A stretch of 64,000 nt of DNA from Vicinamibacterales bacterium (GCA_035699745.1 DASSPH010000048.1:1-64000); one strand, 5' to 3'. Numbered from the stretch's first letter, positions 52,282 to 61,318 are shown. Program-made: numbers and translations. The notes: a model not told the origin generated them from the sequence alone.

Positions 52282-53243
52282 AGGCTGGCGTAGACCTGGT
52301 CCATCAGGCGGTGATCTTCGATGGCGCGCTCCAGGCTCATCTCCGGCGTGCTGCCGCTGGTAATCGCGCGCCGGAAGTCACGATACATCGCCCGGTAGCC
52401 GCGGATGTCGCGGAACCCGGGGAACACCACGCGCGGCAGGCCGCGCCCGCGGGCCACCACCACGACGCCGTTCGACTCGAAGCTGATGATCCCCTCGCGC
52501 CCGTACAGCTTCGACAGCCGCAGACCGCGGAACAGCGACGGGATCTCGCGGGAATAGAACAGCGAGCCGACCGCGCCGTTGTCGTAGCGGAACGCGATCA
52601 TCATGCTCTTGGCGCGGCGGTCGGGGCCGTCCGCCGACAGCGACGGACGATAGCCGTGAATCGCCGCGATGCGCGGCCCGAGACTGCCGGCCACGTGCAG
52701 CCAGTGAATCCCTTCCTCGAAAAAAGCGTCGCCGCCCGCCATGAACTCGTCGTTGCGCCAGTCGTCCGCGCTCTTCAGCCGCCTGACAATGGTGGTGAAA
52801 TGCGCGAACACCATGTCGCCGATCGCGCCCTCGCGGAGCAGCGCCCGCAGCCGGACCGCGAGCGGCTTGTAATGATCGTTCTCGCCGACCAGCACCACGC
52901 GCTGTGCGGCGTCGCGCGCGGCGATGGCGGTGGCGTAGTCGTCCAGCCGCGGAAACGCCGGCTTCTCGACCAGCACGTGCTTGCCGGCCGCCAGCGCCTG
53001 CAGCACGAGCTCGAGGTGGAAGCGCGGCGGCACCGCCACCACCACCGCGTCGACCCGCGGATCCGCGATCGCCGACGCGTAATCGGGATAGCTGGCGAAG
53101 CCGCTGTAGCGGCTGCGGAACGCCTCGGCACGCTGCGCATCGCGGCTCGCGTAGCCGCACACCACGTCGGGCCGCAATGTCCGGAGGTGGCGGCTGTGCA
53201 CGCGCGTGATGAAGCCGCAGCCGAGAAAAGCGATCCGCAGCAC
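52278..53243 (-). CDS. Gfo/Idh/MocA family oxidoreductase
   Basis: A 321-residue NAD(P)-dependent oxidoreductase. The Rossmann turn LGCGFITRVHSRHL is at 6-19, the EKP motif is in VEKPAFPRLDD, and the substrate-domain HW pair is in EEGIHWLHVAGSL. Members oxidise or reduce sugars and sugar derivatives. The GTG start follows the SUI1 stop directly (TGAGTG) and its own stop overlaps the GMC start, so expression is tightly linked to both. Confidence 0.9.
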   Translation of the reverse strand: MLRIAFLGCGFITRVHSRHLRTLRPDVVCGYASRDAQRAEAFRSRYSGFASYPDYASAIADPRVDAVVVAVPPRFHLELVLQALAAGKHVLVEKPAFPRLDDYATAIAARDAAQRVVLVGENDHYKPLAVRLRALLREGAIGDMVFAHFTTIVRRLKSADDWRNDEFMAGGDAFFEEGIHWLHVAGSLGPRIAAIHGYRPSLSADGPDRRAKSMMIAFRYDNGAVGSLFYSREIPSLFRGLRLSKLYGREGIISFESNGVVVVARGRGLPRVVFPGFRDIRGYRAMYRDFRRAITSGSTPEMSLERAIEDHRLMDQVYASL

Positions 53244-53588
53244 TCAGCCCTTGACCTGGAAGCCCCTGGCGATCAGCAGTGCGCGCACGCGCTCGCGCAG
53301 ATCCCCCTGCAGCTCGACGCCCTCGTTCGTGGCGGTGCCGCCGGTGCCGCACGCCTTCTTCAGGTCCGCCGCGAGATCCTTCAGAAATGCCGCATTGTTC
53401 GGCAGCCCGTACACGACGGTGACGGTCTTGCCGCCGCGCCCCGCCTTCTCCATGCGCAGCTTCGCGACCGGGCGCGACGGCACCGCGTCCGCCGGGGCGC
53501 TGCCGCATCGGCAACCGCGCTCCGGCTGGCCGCAGCCCTTGCAGATCCGCCCGGCGGCGGACGAGTACACCAGCTTCCCCTCGGCCAC
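53244..53588 (-). CDS. SUI1/YciH family translation initiation factor
   Basis: A 114-residue homologue of eIF1. The N-terminus has KLVYSSAAGR followed by a Cys cluster (ICKGCGQPERGCRC), then the SUI1 domain with RGGKTVTVVYGLP, ACGTGGTATNEGVEL and QGDLRERV. Eukaryotic eIF1 guards start-codon choice; the bacterial role is less clear. The start is set at GTG 53588, seven bases after a TACAGT box; TTG 53594 is an alternative that would lie almost on the box. It is the first gene of the SUI1 - Gfo/Idh - GMC - VOC unit. Confidence 0.88.
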   Translation of the reverse strand: MAEGKLVYSSAAGRICKGCGQPERGCRCGSAPADAVPSRPVAKLRMEKAGRGGKTVTVVYGLPNNAAFLKDLAADLKKACGTGGTATNEGVELQGDLRERVRALLIARGFQVKG

Positions 53589-53595
53589 TGCCAAT

Positions 53596-53601
53596 ACTGT
53601 A
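53596..53601 (-). promoter_or_regulatory. -10 box (TACAGT) for the SUI1-led operon
   Basis: TACAGT on the minus strand ends seven bases before GTG 53588 and lies ten bases from the heptamer array, so upstream promoter contacts would fall within or beside the repeat. No Shine-Dalgarno is present. Confidence 0.45.
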
Positions 53602-53610
53602 GTTCGAATC

Positions 53611-53703
<93 letters not shown>

Positions 53704-53705
53704 GA

Positions 53706-54611
53706 TTACAGTGGCGTCTGGCCGCCGGTCGCACCGTAGACCTCGCCGGTGACGAAGCGGGCCTCGTTCGAGGCGAGGAACACGAACAGCGGCGCGATCT
53801 CCACCGGCTGCGCGGCGCGGCCGAAGGCGGTGTCCTGGCCGAACGTGCGCGTCTTCGCCTCCGGCATGGTCGACGGGATCAACGGCGTCCACACCGGGCC
53901 GGGGGCGACGGCGTTGACGCGCACCCCCTTCTTCATCGCCAGCTGCGACAGCGCCTTCGTGAAGTTCACGATCGCCGCCTTCGTCGGGGCGTAGGCGAGC
54001 AGGTTGGGGCTGGGATCGAACGCCTGGATCGACGCGGTGTTGATGATCGTGGCGCCGGCGGCCATCCGCGGCAGCGCGGCGCGGCACAGCCAGAACATCG
54101 CGTACACGTTGGTCTTGAAGGTGGCGTCGAACTCCTCGGTCGTGAACGCCTCGATCGTGTCGTGCGTTCGCTGGAACGCGGCGTTGTTGACGAGGATGTC
54201 CAGCTTGCCGAACTCGTCGAAGGCGCGATCGATCAGCGCGGCGCAGTGGCGCTCGTCGCGGATATCGCCGCCGGCGAGGATCGCCCTGCGTCCGGCGTTC
54301 GTCACCCACTCGGCCGACTCGCGCGCATCGCGCTCCTCTTCGGGCAGATAGCTCAGAAGCACGTCCGCCCCTTCGCGCGCGAAGGCAATCGCCACTGCCC
54401 GGCCGATGCCGCTGTCGCCGCCGGTGATCAGCGCCGCACGATCGGTGAGACGGCCGAGCCCCTTGTAGCTGGTCTCGCCGTGATCCGCCCGGGGCGTCAT
54501 CTCCGCGTCCGAGCCCGGCGGCTCGATTGGTTTCTGCGGGTACTCGGGCTTAGCGCCTTTCTCTTTCGGATCCGATGGCCGTTCATGCTGCAGAGTTCGA
54601 GAGGTCGACAT
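53706..54611 (-). CDS. YghA-like short-chain dehydrogenase/reductase
   Basis: 301 residues. The cofactor turn is TGGDSGIGRAVAIAF, followed by the NNAA helix, and the catalytic Ser (TASIQAF) with Tyr-x3-Lys (YAPTK). The long N-terminal stretch before the Rossmann fold (EYPQKPIEPPGSDAEMTP) and overall order match E. coli YghA, an NADPH-dependent aldehyde reductase. ATG 54611 has AAGGAG nine bases before it; a longer frame to 54740 adds residues that do not fit the family. It is divergent from the secreted protein at 54683. Confidence 0.9.
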   Translation of the reverse strand: MSTSRTLQHERPSDPKEKGAKPEYPQKPIEPPGSDAEMTPRADHGETSYKGLGRLTDRAALITGGDSGIGRAVAIAFAREGADVLLSYLPEEERDARESAEWVTNAGRRAILAGGDIRDERHCAALIDRAFDEFGKLDILVNNAAFQRTHDTIEAFTTEEFDATFKTNVYAMFWLCRAALPRMAAGATIINTASIQAFDPSPNLLAYAPTKAAIVNFTKALSQLAMKKGVRVNAVAPGPVWTPLIPSTMPEAKTRTFGQDTAFGRAAQPVEIAPLFVFLASNEARFVTGEVYGATGGQTPL

Positions 54612-54668
54612 GCGGTGTGCTCCTTCCACCGGTTCCTGCAAAGGGCATGCAGGCCGCCGATCGCTGTG

Positions 54669-54674
54669 TAAGAT
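54669..54674 (+). promoter_or_regulatory. -10 box (TAAGAT) for the secreted VWFA-type protein
   Basis: TAAGAT ends eight bases before ATG 54683. GAGG lies between box and start, so either a very short leader or leaderless translation is possible. Confidence 0.4.
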
Positions 54675-54682
54675 GAGGCGCG

Positions 54683-55831
54683 ATGCGGATGCTGCTGATC
54701 GCCGCGTGCGCGGCGCTCGCCAACGCGGCCAGCGCCGCACCCTGGCCGCCGCAGACGACCGCTTCCGTGGTCGGCGTCACGATCGACGCGTCGGTGGTCG
54801 ACGCGCAGGGTCGGCCGATACCCGGGCTCGCGGCGTCCGACTTCGCCGTCCAGCTGGACGGCCAGCCCCGGCGCGTCGTCGCCGCGACGTTCCATCCGTC
54901 GGGAGCTCCGCTGGCCGGCGCGGTCGGCCCCGTGTTCGACGCGGTCACCGCGGCAGCGCCGGTGTACCGCCTCGTCGTGCAGCCGCCCGACGGCACACAG
55001 CCGGGCCAGGAATTCGCCCTCAGCCTGACCGTCAGCCGCGCCGGCGCGAGCGCCGACGCACCGCGGCGCGTCGCCGCCGCACTCGTCTCGGTCAGCGGCA
55101 TGCTGACGCCGGCGGCGTCCTCATCCGCGGCATCCGCGTCTGAACGCCTTCGCGCCGCGATCGCGTCGGGACGCCGGCAGACGGGCCTCGCGATCCTGAT
55201 CGGCCGCGCGATCCGCCGCGGCGGCGGTGCGGCGCCGCTTGCGCTCGACGTCCAGATCGACGTGCAGGGATCTCCCAGCGAGCCGTTGAGCGCCCTGCTC
55301 GCGCTGGTGGACGCTCGCGGCGCCGTGCGGACAGCCACGCCGCCGCTCGAGGCGCGGCCCGACGGCACGCACGGCACGAACCTGTCGCTGCCGCTCGATG
55401 CGGGCGTCTATACGCTGCGCGTCGCCGTCACCGACTCGGCAGGCGCGATCGGCGCGATCGACGCCCCCGTGAGCGCACGGCTGACGGCGCTCGGACCGCT
55501 GGCCGCAAGCGATCTGCTCCGCTGGACGGCGGACGGGCGCGGGCGCAGACCGCTGCTGGTGGACGTGCTTTCGCCTGCCGTCGCGACGATAGGCGCCACA
55601 CTCGAGCTGTATCCGGCGCCAACCGCCGCAATGCCGGACGATCTGCTGGTGAAGGTGGAATTCGCCGGCATCGAGCGGATCGTCACGCCCGAGCCGCGCG
55701 ACGGCGTGCTGCTGGCGGAGGCGGAGTTTCCGCTGGACCGCCTGCCCGCCGGCGCCTACACGATGCGCGCGACGGTGACGTCCGCGGCAACGGTGCTCGG
55801 CACCGTGTCCGCCGCCGTCGTCAAACGCTGA
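54683..55831 (+). CDS. Exported protein with VWFA-type N-terminus but no A domain
   Basis: 382 residues with a signal peptide (about 1-18). The first region (VDAQGRPIPGLAASDFAVQL) matches the beta segment that begins the acidobacterial VWFA-related family, but no DxSxS metal site follows. The rest is Ala/Pro-rich with several beta-sandwich-like segments (VYTLRVAVTDSAGAIG, AGAYTMRATVTSA). It may be a divergent or decayed relative, or a separate structural protein. Its last 76 bases overlap the histidine kinase gene on the other strand. Confidence 0.75.
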   Translation: MRMLLIAACAALANAASAAPWPPQTTASVVGVTIDASVVDAQGRPIPGLAASDFAVQLDGQPRRVVAATFHPSGAPLAGAVGPVFDAVTAAAPVYRLVVQPPDGTQPGQEFALSLTVSRAGASADAPRRVAAALVSVSGMLTPAASSSAASASERLRAAIASGRRQTGLAILIGRAIRRGGGAAPLALDVQIDVQGSPSEPLSALLALVDARGAVRTATPPLEARPDGTHGTNLSLPLDAGVYTLRVAVTDSAGAIGAIDAPVSARLTALGPLAASDLLRWTADGRGRRPLLVDVLSPAVATIGATLELYPAPTAAMPDDLLVKVEFAGIERIVTPEPRDGVLLAEAEFPLDRLPAGAYTMRATVTSAATVLGTVSAAVVKR

Positions 55832-57345
55832 CCCGCGACCCCGGCGACGGGCAGCCTCACGGTGAACGTGGCGCCCTGCCCGAGCCCTCCGCTCTCGGCG
55901 GAGATCGTTCCGCCGTGCGCGTCCACGACCTGCTTGGCGATCGCGAGGCCCAGCCCGAGGCCGTCGTACTCGCGGGTCGGACTCGCGTCAGCCTGGCAGA
56001 ACGGCTCGAACACCGACGACAGGAACCCGGCAGGAATGCCGACACCCGAGTCGGCGACGACGATCTCGCCGAGATCTCCGGTACGCCGGATCGCCAGACG
56101 GACGACGCCGCCGGCGGGTGTGAACTTCACCGCGTTCGCCAGGAGATTCCACACCACCTGCTGCAGACGCGGACCGTCCGCATGGAACGAGCCCAGCCCG
56201 TCGGCGATGTCGACGTCGACGCGGATGCCCTTGGCGTCGGCGGCGATCTGGATGATCTCCAGCGCGGCCTGCGCAATCTCTCGCGGATCCACGTCGGCGC
56301 GCTCCAGCTGCAGCTTGCCCGCCATGATCCGCGCCATGTCGAGCAGCTCGTCGATCAGGCGCGCCTGCCGCATCGCATTGTTGAAGACCGCTTCGCACGC
56401 GCGCTCCCGGCGCTCGGGGGGCAGCGTGCCGAGCCGCAGCATGTCGGCCCAGCCGAGAATGGCGTTCATCGGCGTGCGCAGCTCGTGCGAGACGGTGGCG
56501 AGGAACTGATCCTTCAAGCGGTTCGCCGCCTCGGCGCTGGCGCGCGCGGCGCGCTCGCGTTCGAGCAGGTCGCCGCGCTCCTTCTGCAGCCGCGTCATCT
56601 CGTCGAGGTGCCGCTTCTGGTCCTGAAGCCGGGCGATGAAGAGCCGGTAGGTCTGATACGCGAGATAGACCGGCGCCAGCAGGACGACCGCTTTCCAGAT
56701 CTCGCCGCGCGAAATCACCACGGCGGCCAGCGCGCCCGCGGATCCGGCGACGACGAAGCTCGTGGCGCTCCACAGGAACTCCTCGCGCCACACCGCGACG
56801 ATCGAGCGGCAGGTCGACAGGCCGATGGCGATCGCCACCAGCGCGGTGTTGCACAGGAAGTACGCCGCGATGGCGCCGACGACCGGCTTCAGCAGCGCCG
56901 GCACGTCGAACGGCGGATCGCCGCCGCCGAGCGCCCGATACGCCGCGCCCGTCACCGCCATCGTCAATACCTCGGCCGCGATGCTGAACGCCGTGCGGTA
57001 GAGCGGGTACCGGCGCTTGACGTTGACGGTGCACTGCACCCACACGCCCACGGCCGCGATCGCGACCGCGACGCGCGGTCCGAGCAGCAGGAGCGCCATC
57101 AGGTTCGCGGCGTAGGACACCGAGAGCGTCGAGCCGCTCGAGAGCGAGATCGGGAGGTTGACCTTCCACGCGGACGTGACGCAGACGGTGAGCAGCAGGA
57201 ACAGGAACAGCGCCGGGTCCGGTACCGCTGTCGGGACCGCTGCACCCAGCACGATCGCGCCCGCAATGGTGACGGCGGCGACGTACGCCCTGGCGGCGCG
57301 CGGCTGCGCTCGCCAGGCGAGCTCGCTGTCGGACGTGATCGTCAC
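55756..57345 (-). CDS. Membrane-bound sensor histidine kinase
   Basis: A 529-residue protein. The N-terminal 230 residues contain about six to eight membrane helices, then a coiled linker (RLQDQKRHLDEMTRLQKERG). The HisKA domain holds the phospho-acceptor His287 (VSHELRTPMN), and the ATPase domain has NLLANAVKFTP, DSGVGIP and GLGLAIAKQ. The start is set at GTG 57345, which overlaps the subtilase stop (GTGA). No response regulator gene is adjacent, so it is an orphan here. The last 29 residues lie beyond the kinase fold and are encoded in the overlap with the gene at 54683-55831. Confidence 0.88.
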   Translation of the reverse strand: MTITSDSELAWRAQPRAARAYVAAVTIAGAIVLGAAVPTAVPDPALFLFLLLTVCVTSAWKVNLPISLSSGSTLSVSYAANLMALLLLGPRVAVAIAAVGVWVQCTVNVKRRYPLYRTAFSIAAEVLTMAVTGAAYRALGGGDPPFDVPALLKPVVGAIAAYFLCNTALVAIAIGLSTCRSIVAVWREEFLWSATSFVVAGSAGALAAVVISRGEIWKAVVLLAPVYLAYQTYRLFIARLQDQKRHLDEMTRLQKERGDLLERERAARASAEAANRLKDQFLATVSHELRTPMNAILGWADMLRLGTLPPERRERACEAVFNNAMRQARLIDELLDMARIMAGKLQLERADVDPREIAQAALEIIQIAADAKGIRVDVDIADGLGSFHADGPRLQQVVWNLLANAVKFTPAGGVVRLAIRRTGDLGEIVVADSGVGIPAGFLSSVFEPFCQADASPTREYDGLGLGLAIAKQVVDAHGGTISAESGGLGQGATFTVRLPVAGVAGQRLTTAADTVPSTVAADVTVARIV

Positions 57346-59177
57346 CGCCGATTCCACACGACGGGTTCGCACGCGGGGTCGCGGCAGCTTGTGCCCCAGA
57401 CCACCGTATCTCCTTCGGTGTCACTGGTGCCCCACACCACGGTGTCGGCCTCCGGATCGCTCGTCGCCGTGACCGTGGACGCGCTCCAGGGCACCGGACA
57501 GTCGAGCCCCGCACACAGCGCGCCCCACACGACGTTGGGCGACTGCGCGGCGTCGCCGCCGAGCGCCGAGCACAACAGATCGGCGCACACCGTCTGCCAC
57601 GGCTTGCTGAACAGCGCGTCGCACGTCGCGGTGGTGCAGGTCAGGCCCCACCGGATCCTGTCGCCGGTCGCGGTGGTGCCCTCGCCCCAGGTGACGGCGG
57701 TGGACCACGCATTCGCGTCGGCGGTCAGCCGTCCGCCGCGCGCGAGATGGTTGCCCCAAATCAGGTGGCGGCTCCAGCCCGACGTCGCCGGATACGGCAG
57801 CGCCGCGGGCGCGCCGAGATACTTTGCGAGTTGGACCGCGCCCCTGGCGTTGATGAACCCCGCGCCCTGCGTCAGGAAATCGTGGCCGGCGTACGGCTGG
57901 GCCGTGTACTGCAGAATCGCCTTCACCGCGTTCGGCGTCAGCGACGGGTTCGCCTGGAGCATCAGCGCGATCGTCCCGCTCGCGACCGGCGCGGCCATGC
58001 TCGATCCGGTCAGGCTCATGTAGGGGAAATACGGCAGCGCTGCGGTGCCGCTCAGCAGCGACGTGCTGCCCGCATACAGCGCGCTCGACGCGTCGGTCAG
58101 CGACTCGATTCCCACGCCCGGCGCGACCACGTCCGGCTTGGCGGCGTAGTCCACCGCGCCCGGGCCGCGCGAGCTGAAAGGCGCCATCGTGTCGTCGGCG
58201 CGATCCGCGGTCCCCATGTGGCTCGACGCGCCGACCGTGAGGACCCACGGCGCGTTGCCGGGCGACGTCACGCCGGCGTACCGCGCGCGCCCTTCCGGCC
58301 CGCGACCGTAGTTCCCCGCCGCGGCGACGACGACGATGCCTGCCGCGACGACGCGCCTGGCCGCGAGCGTGAGCGGATCCGTCAGATACGACTCGTGGAC
58401 CCCGCCCGCCACCGACAGGTTGACGACGCGGATGTTCAGCGCATCCTTGTTGGCGACGACGTAGTCGAGTGCGGCGATGACGTCGCTGATGCGTCCTTCT
58501 CCTGCGGCGTTCAGCACCTTGAGCGCCACGAGATGCGCGCCGGGCGCCATCCCGCTTCGCGCGCCGCCCGAGTCGAAGCCGTTGCCCGCGACGATCCCGG
58601 CGACGTGCGTCCCGTGACCGTAATCGTCATACGGTGTCGTCAGGCCATTCACGAAATCGACGAAGCGGGCGACGCGCTGCCCGCCCGCGCCGTCGCCGAG
58701 GTCGTCGTGCCACGGGGTGATCCCGGAGTCGATGACGGCAACCCCGATGCCGCTGCCGTCCACGTTGAGTTGCTCGCGAACGGCCCGGGCGCCGACCGTG
58801 GCCGACGTGCGGTCCATCGCCGCGGCGACGAGCCGATCGTGCGAGACCCGTTCGACGAGCGGGTTGGCGGCGAGCACCGGAAGCGCGCGGTTGGGGACGT
58901 CGACGACGACGGCGTTGATTCCCGGAAGCTCGCGGCGCACGGCCGCGCCCAGAAGGCGCGCCTCGGCAGCGACCTGCAGCGCGCCGCCCGGCGTGGACAT
59001 CTGCAGCAGGACCCGGGAGCGCCCCTCCCGCGTCAGCCTTGCTCGCAGCAGCGAATCGAGCTTCGCCTCCGCCCGTGACGCGGCCGCGAGCGGCACGGCG
59101 GGCGGCGAACTGAACACGAGAACGAGTGCCGTCACGGTGAGGACGCGAACGACGACCAACGCCCCGGAGCGCGCCAT
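57342..59177 (-). CDS. Exported S8 subtilisin-like serine peptidase
   Basis: 611 residues: signal peptide (about 1-33), an I9-type propeptide region (about 35-125), then the S8 catalytic domain. The triad is Asp150 (VAVIDSGI), His188 (GHGTHVAG) and Ser393 (TGSSMAAP). The C-terminal 130 residues carry repeated VVWG motifs (NVVWGALC, TVVWGTSD, TVVWGTSC, PVVWN) and paired cysteines, a pattern frequent at the ends of acidobacterial subtilases. ATG 59177 is supported by GGAG. The stop overlaps the histidine kinase start, so the kinase is translated together with this protease. Confidence 0.9.
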   Translation of the reverse strand: MARSGALVVVRVLTVTALVLVFSSPPAVPLAAASRAEAKLDSLLRARLTREGRSRVLLQMSTPGGALQVAAEARLLGAAVRRELPGINAVVVDVPNRALPVLAANPLVERVSHDRLVAAAMDRTSATVGARAVREQLNVDGSGIGVAVIDSGITPWHDDLGDGAGGQRVARFVDFVNGLTTPYDDYGHGTHVAGIVAGNGFDSGGARSGMAPGAHLVALKVLNAAGEGRISDVIAALDYVVANKDALNIRVVNLSVAGGVHESYLTDPLTLAARRVVAAGIVVVAAAGNYGRGPEGRARYAGVTSPGNAPWVLTVGASSHMGTADRADDTMAPFSSRGPGAVDYAAKPDVVAPGVGIESLTDASSALYAGSTSLLSGTAALPYFPYMSLTGSSMAAPVASGTIALMLQANPSLTPNAVKAILQYTAQPYAGHDFLTQGAGFINARGAVQLAKYLGAPAALPYPATSGWSRHLIWGNHLARGGRLTADANAWSTAVTWGEGTTATGDRIRWGLTCTTATCDALFSKPWQTVCADLLCSALGGDAAQSPNVVWGALCAGLDCPVPWSASTVTATSDPEADTVVWGTSDTEGDTVVWGTSCRDPACEPVVWNRR

Positions 59178-59348
59178 GGCGCCCGCTCCAGAGCAACTCG
59201 TATGCCGGGGGGCGCGAACGGTCTTCCGCGGCACCGCCGGGCAATGCCAAGCAAATCCGGAAGGCGTGCAAGCTCAGCCGCAAGCCAGGCTCTGCAGTGT
59301 TGTGACACGCACGTGTAGTTTCGCCGGACGCGAACCCGGCGGAGGGTT

Positions 59349-59357
59349 TGCTATCAA
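59349..59357 (+). promoter_or_regulatory. Extended -10 box (TGC-TATCAA) for the DsbA-like gene
   Basis: TATCAA with an upstream TG step ends eight bases before ATG 59366, consistent with a leaderless message. The 188-base gap to the subtilase shows nothing else recognisable. Confidence 0.4.
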
Positions 59358-59365
59358 TCAACGGC

Positions 59366-59893
59366 ATGGAGATGGATCACGCGAGGGGCTCGCGATCGGC
59401 ACGTGTGACGCTCGTCGAGTACGGCGATTACGAGTGCCCGTTCTGCGCGCGCGCCTACCTGGTGCTCCAGGTGGCGCTCTCCGAGCTGGGCGACTCCGTA
59501 CGCTTCGTGTTTCGCAACTTTCCGCTGGACGACGTGCACCCGCGTGCGATGAACGCGGCGGCCGCGGCCGAGTCGGTCGCGGCGCGGGCCGGCGAGACGG
59601 CCTTCTGGCGCATGCACGAGATGCTGTTCGAGAACCAGGACGCGCTCGAGATCGACGATCTGCTCGGCTACGCCGAGGCGGCCGGGGCGGCGCTGCCGGA
59701 CGTGGCCGCGGATCTCGCCAGCGGCGCCAGCCGTGCGCGGATCGAGCGGGACATCCGCCTGGCGGCGGAGGACGGCGTCAGAGGCACGCCGGCCTTCTTC
59801 ATCAACGGCCACCGGTTCGACGGCGACTGGACCGATGCCGATGCGTTCACGGAGGCCCTGAAGACGGCGGCGCGCGAGCGTGCGCTGCACTAG
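59366..59893 (+). CDS. DsbA-family thioredoxin-fold protein (cytosolic type)
   Basis: 175 residues of the DsbA/FrnE-like class. The redox motif is Cys24-Pro-Phe-Cys27 (YECPFCARAY) and the cis-Pro loop is GTPAFFING. There is no signal peptide, so it is probably cytosolic and acts as a thiol oxidoreductase or glutathione-type transferase. ATG 59366 is chosen for the -10 box eight bases before it; a TTG at 59348 would add six residues but sits on the box. Confidence 0.88.
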   Translation: MEMDHARGSRSARVTLVEYGDYECPFCARAYLVLQVALSELGDSVRFVFRNFPLDDVHPRAMNAAAAAESVAARAGETAFWRMHEMLFENQDALEIDDLLGYAEAAGAALPDVAADLASGASRARIERDIRLAAEDGVRGTPAFFINGHRFDGDWTDADAFTEALKTAARERALH

Positions 59894-59907
59894 CGATACC
59901 TCGCGGA

Positions 59908-59913
59908 TATAAT
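59908..59913 (+). promoter_or_regulatory. -10 box (TATAAT) for the Tat-exported Gfo/Idh gene
   Basis: A perfect TATAAT predicts transcription from about 59920, leaving a leader of about 20 bases that contains AGGAGG six bases before ATG 59942. The -35 hexamer is poor. Confidence 0.55.
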
Positions 59914-59941
59914 GGCGGCCGTTTCTCTTCAGGAGGGCCGC

Positions 59942-61303
59942 ATGAGCCGCCGCACCCGCCGCACGTTCCTCAAACACGCCGCCGCGGGCGCCGCCGGCGG
60001 CGTCCTGCTGAGCGCTCCCGCCCGGGCGTCACAAGCCGCCGGGTCGCAGGACCGCGTCGCCGGCGCGAACCGCCGCATCCGCATCGCGCTGATCGGGTGT
60101 GGCGGCCAGGGCAGCGGCGTGCTCCGCAACGCGCTGACGCTCGGCGCCCAGTGCGTCGCCCTCTGCGACGTGGACGACGAGCAGACCGCCAGGACCGCCG
60201 AGAGCATCAAGCGCACCTTCGAACAGACGCCGGAACTCACCACGCGGGACTTCCGCCGCGTGCTCGATCGCCAGGACGTGGATGCGGTGATCGTGGGCAC
60301 GCCCGATCACTGGCACGCGCTGCCGACGGTAATGGCGTGCCAGGCGGGCAAGGACGTCTACGTGGAGAAGCCGCTCGCGCTCACGATCGGCGAGGGGCGC
60401 GTCATGGTCAACGCCGCCCGCCGCTACGACCGCGTGGTGCAGATGGGGACCCAGCAGCGGAGCAGCACGCATTTCCGCGAAGCCGCGGAATACGTGAAGA
60501 GCGGCGCGCTCGGCAAGATCCGCCTGGTGAAGACCTGGGCGTATCAAGACTGGATGGGCAACATCGCGCCGCTGCCCGACAGCGAGCCGCCCGCGACCGT
60601 CGACTACGACATGTGGCTCGGGCCGGCGCCGAAGCGGCCGTTCAACCGCAACCGGTTCCACTTCAACTTCCGTTGGTACTACGACTACTCAGGCGGCCTG
60701 ATGACCGACTGGGGCGCGCACATGATCGACGTCGCGAACTGGGCGATGGGTGTCACGGCGCCGAAATCCGCCACGTCGGTCGGCGGCAAATTCGGCTTCC
60801 CCGAGGATGCGGAAGAAACGCCGGACACGCAGCAGGCGCTGTGGGAGTTCGACGGCTTCAGCATGTTGTGGGAGCATGCGACCGCCGTCGGACAGGGACC
60901 CTACATGCGCGATCACGGCGCCGCGTTCCACGGCAACAACGGCGTGCTCGTGGTCGATCGCGGCGGCTGGGAAGTGCTGCCGGAGACGGAAACCAAGAGC
61001 AACCGCAAGACCTACCGGATGAAGGGAGAACCGCGGCGCGGCGCGAGCGGGAACATGAACCAGGCGCACATGCGCGATTTCCTCGACTGCGTCGAATCGC
61101 GCAAGCGGCCGAACTCCGACGTCGAGATCGGGCACAACTCGATGATCGCCTGCCACCTCGCCAACATCGCCTTCCGCACCGGCCGCCGCGTGGCCTGGGA
61201 CGCGGCGCGCGAACAGGTGATCGGCGATGCCGAGGCGCAGAAGCTCGTCACCAAGGCGTACCGCGGGCCGTGGGCGCTGCCCTCGATCCCGACGGCACCC
61301 TGA
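59942..61303 (+). CDS. Tat-exported Gfo/Idh/MocA family oxidoreductase
   Basis: A 453-residue secreted oxidoreductase. The N-terminus has a twin-arginine signal (SRRTRRTFLKHAAAG), so it leaves the cytoplasm folded, probably with its nicotinamide cofactor bound. The Rossmann turn is ALIGCGGQGSG, the EKP motif is in YVEKPLALT, and the substrate domain contains WGAHMIDVANWAMG. Secreted members often act as glycoside-modifying enzymes with tightly bound NAD. AGGAGG precedes the ATG and a TATAAT box lies 29 bases upstream. Confidence 0.92.
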   Translation: MSRRTRRTFLKHAAAGAAGGVLLSAPARASQAAGSQDRVAGANRRIRIALIGCGGQGSGVLRNALTLGAQCVALCDVDDEQTARTAESIKRTFEQTPELTTRDFRRVLDRQDVDAVIVGTPDHWHALPTVMACQAGKDVYVEKPLALTIGEGRVMVNAARRYDRVVQMGTQQRSSTHFREAAEYVKSGALGKIRLVKTWAYQDWMGNIAPLPDSEPPATVDYDMWLGPAPKRPFNRNRFHFNFRWYYDYSGGLMTDWGAHMIDVANWAMGVTAPKSATSVGGKFGFPEDAEETPDTQQALWEFDGFSMLWEHATAVGQGPYMRDHGAAFHGNNGVLVVDRGGWEVLPETETKSNRKTYRMKGEPRRGASGNMNQAHMRDFLDCVESRKRPNSDVEIGHNSMIACHLANIAFRTGRRVAWDAAREQVIGDAEAQKLVTKAYRGPWALPSIPTAP

Positions 61304-61318
61304 GCCGCCGCACGTTCG

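Noticed and set aside
54612-54740. Longer N-terminus for the YghA-like reductase
   Set aside because: The upstream codons are Arg-rich and overlap the divergent gene; ATG 54611 has AAGGAG and matches the known family start.
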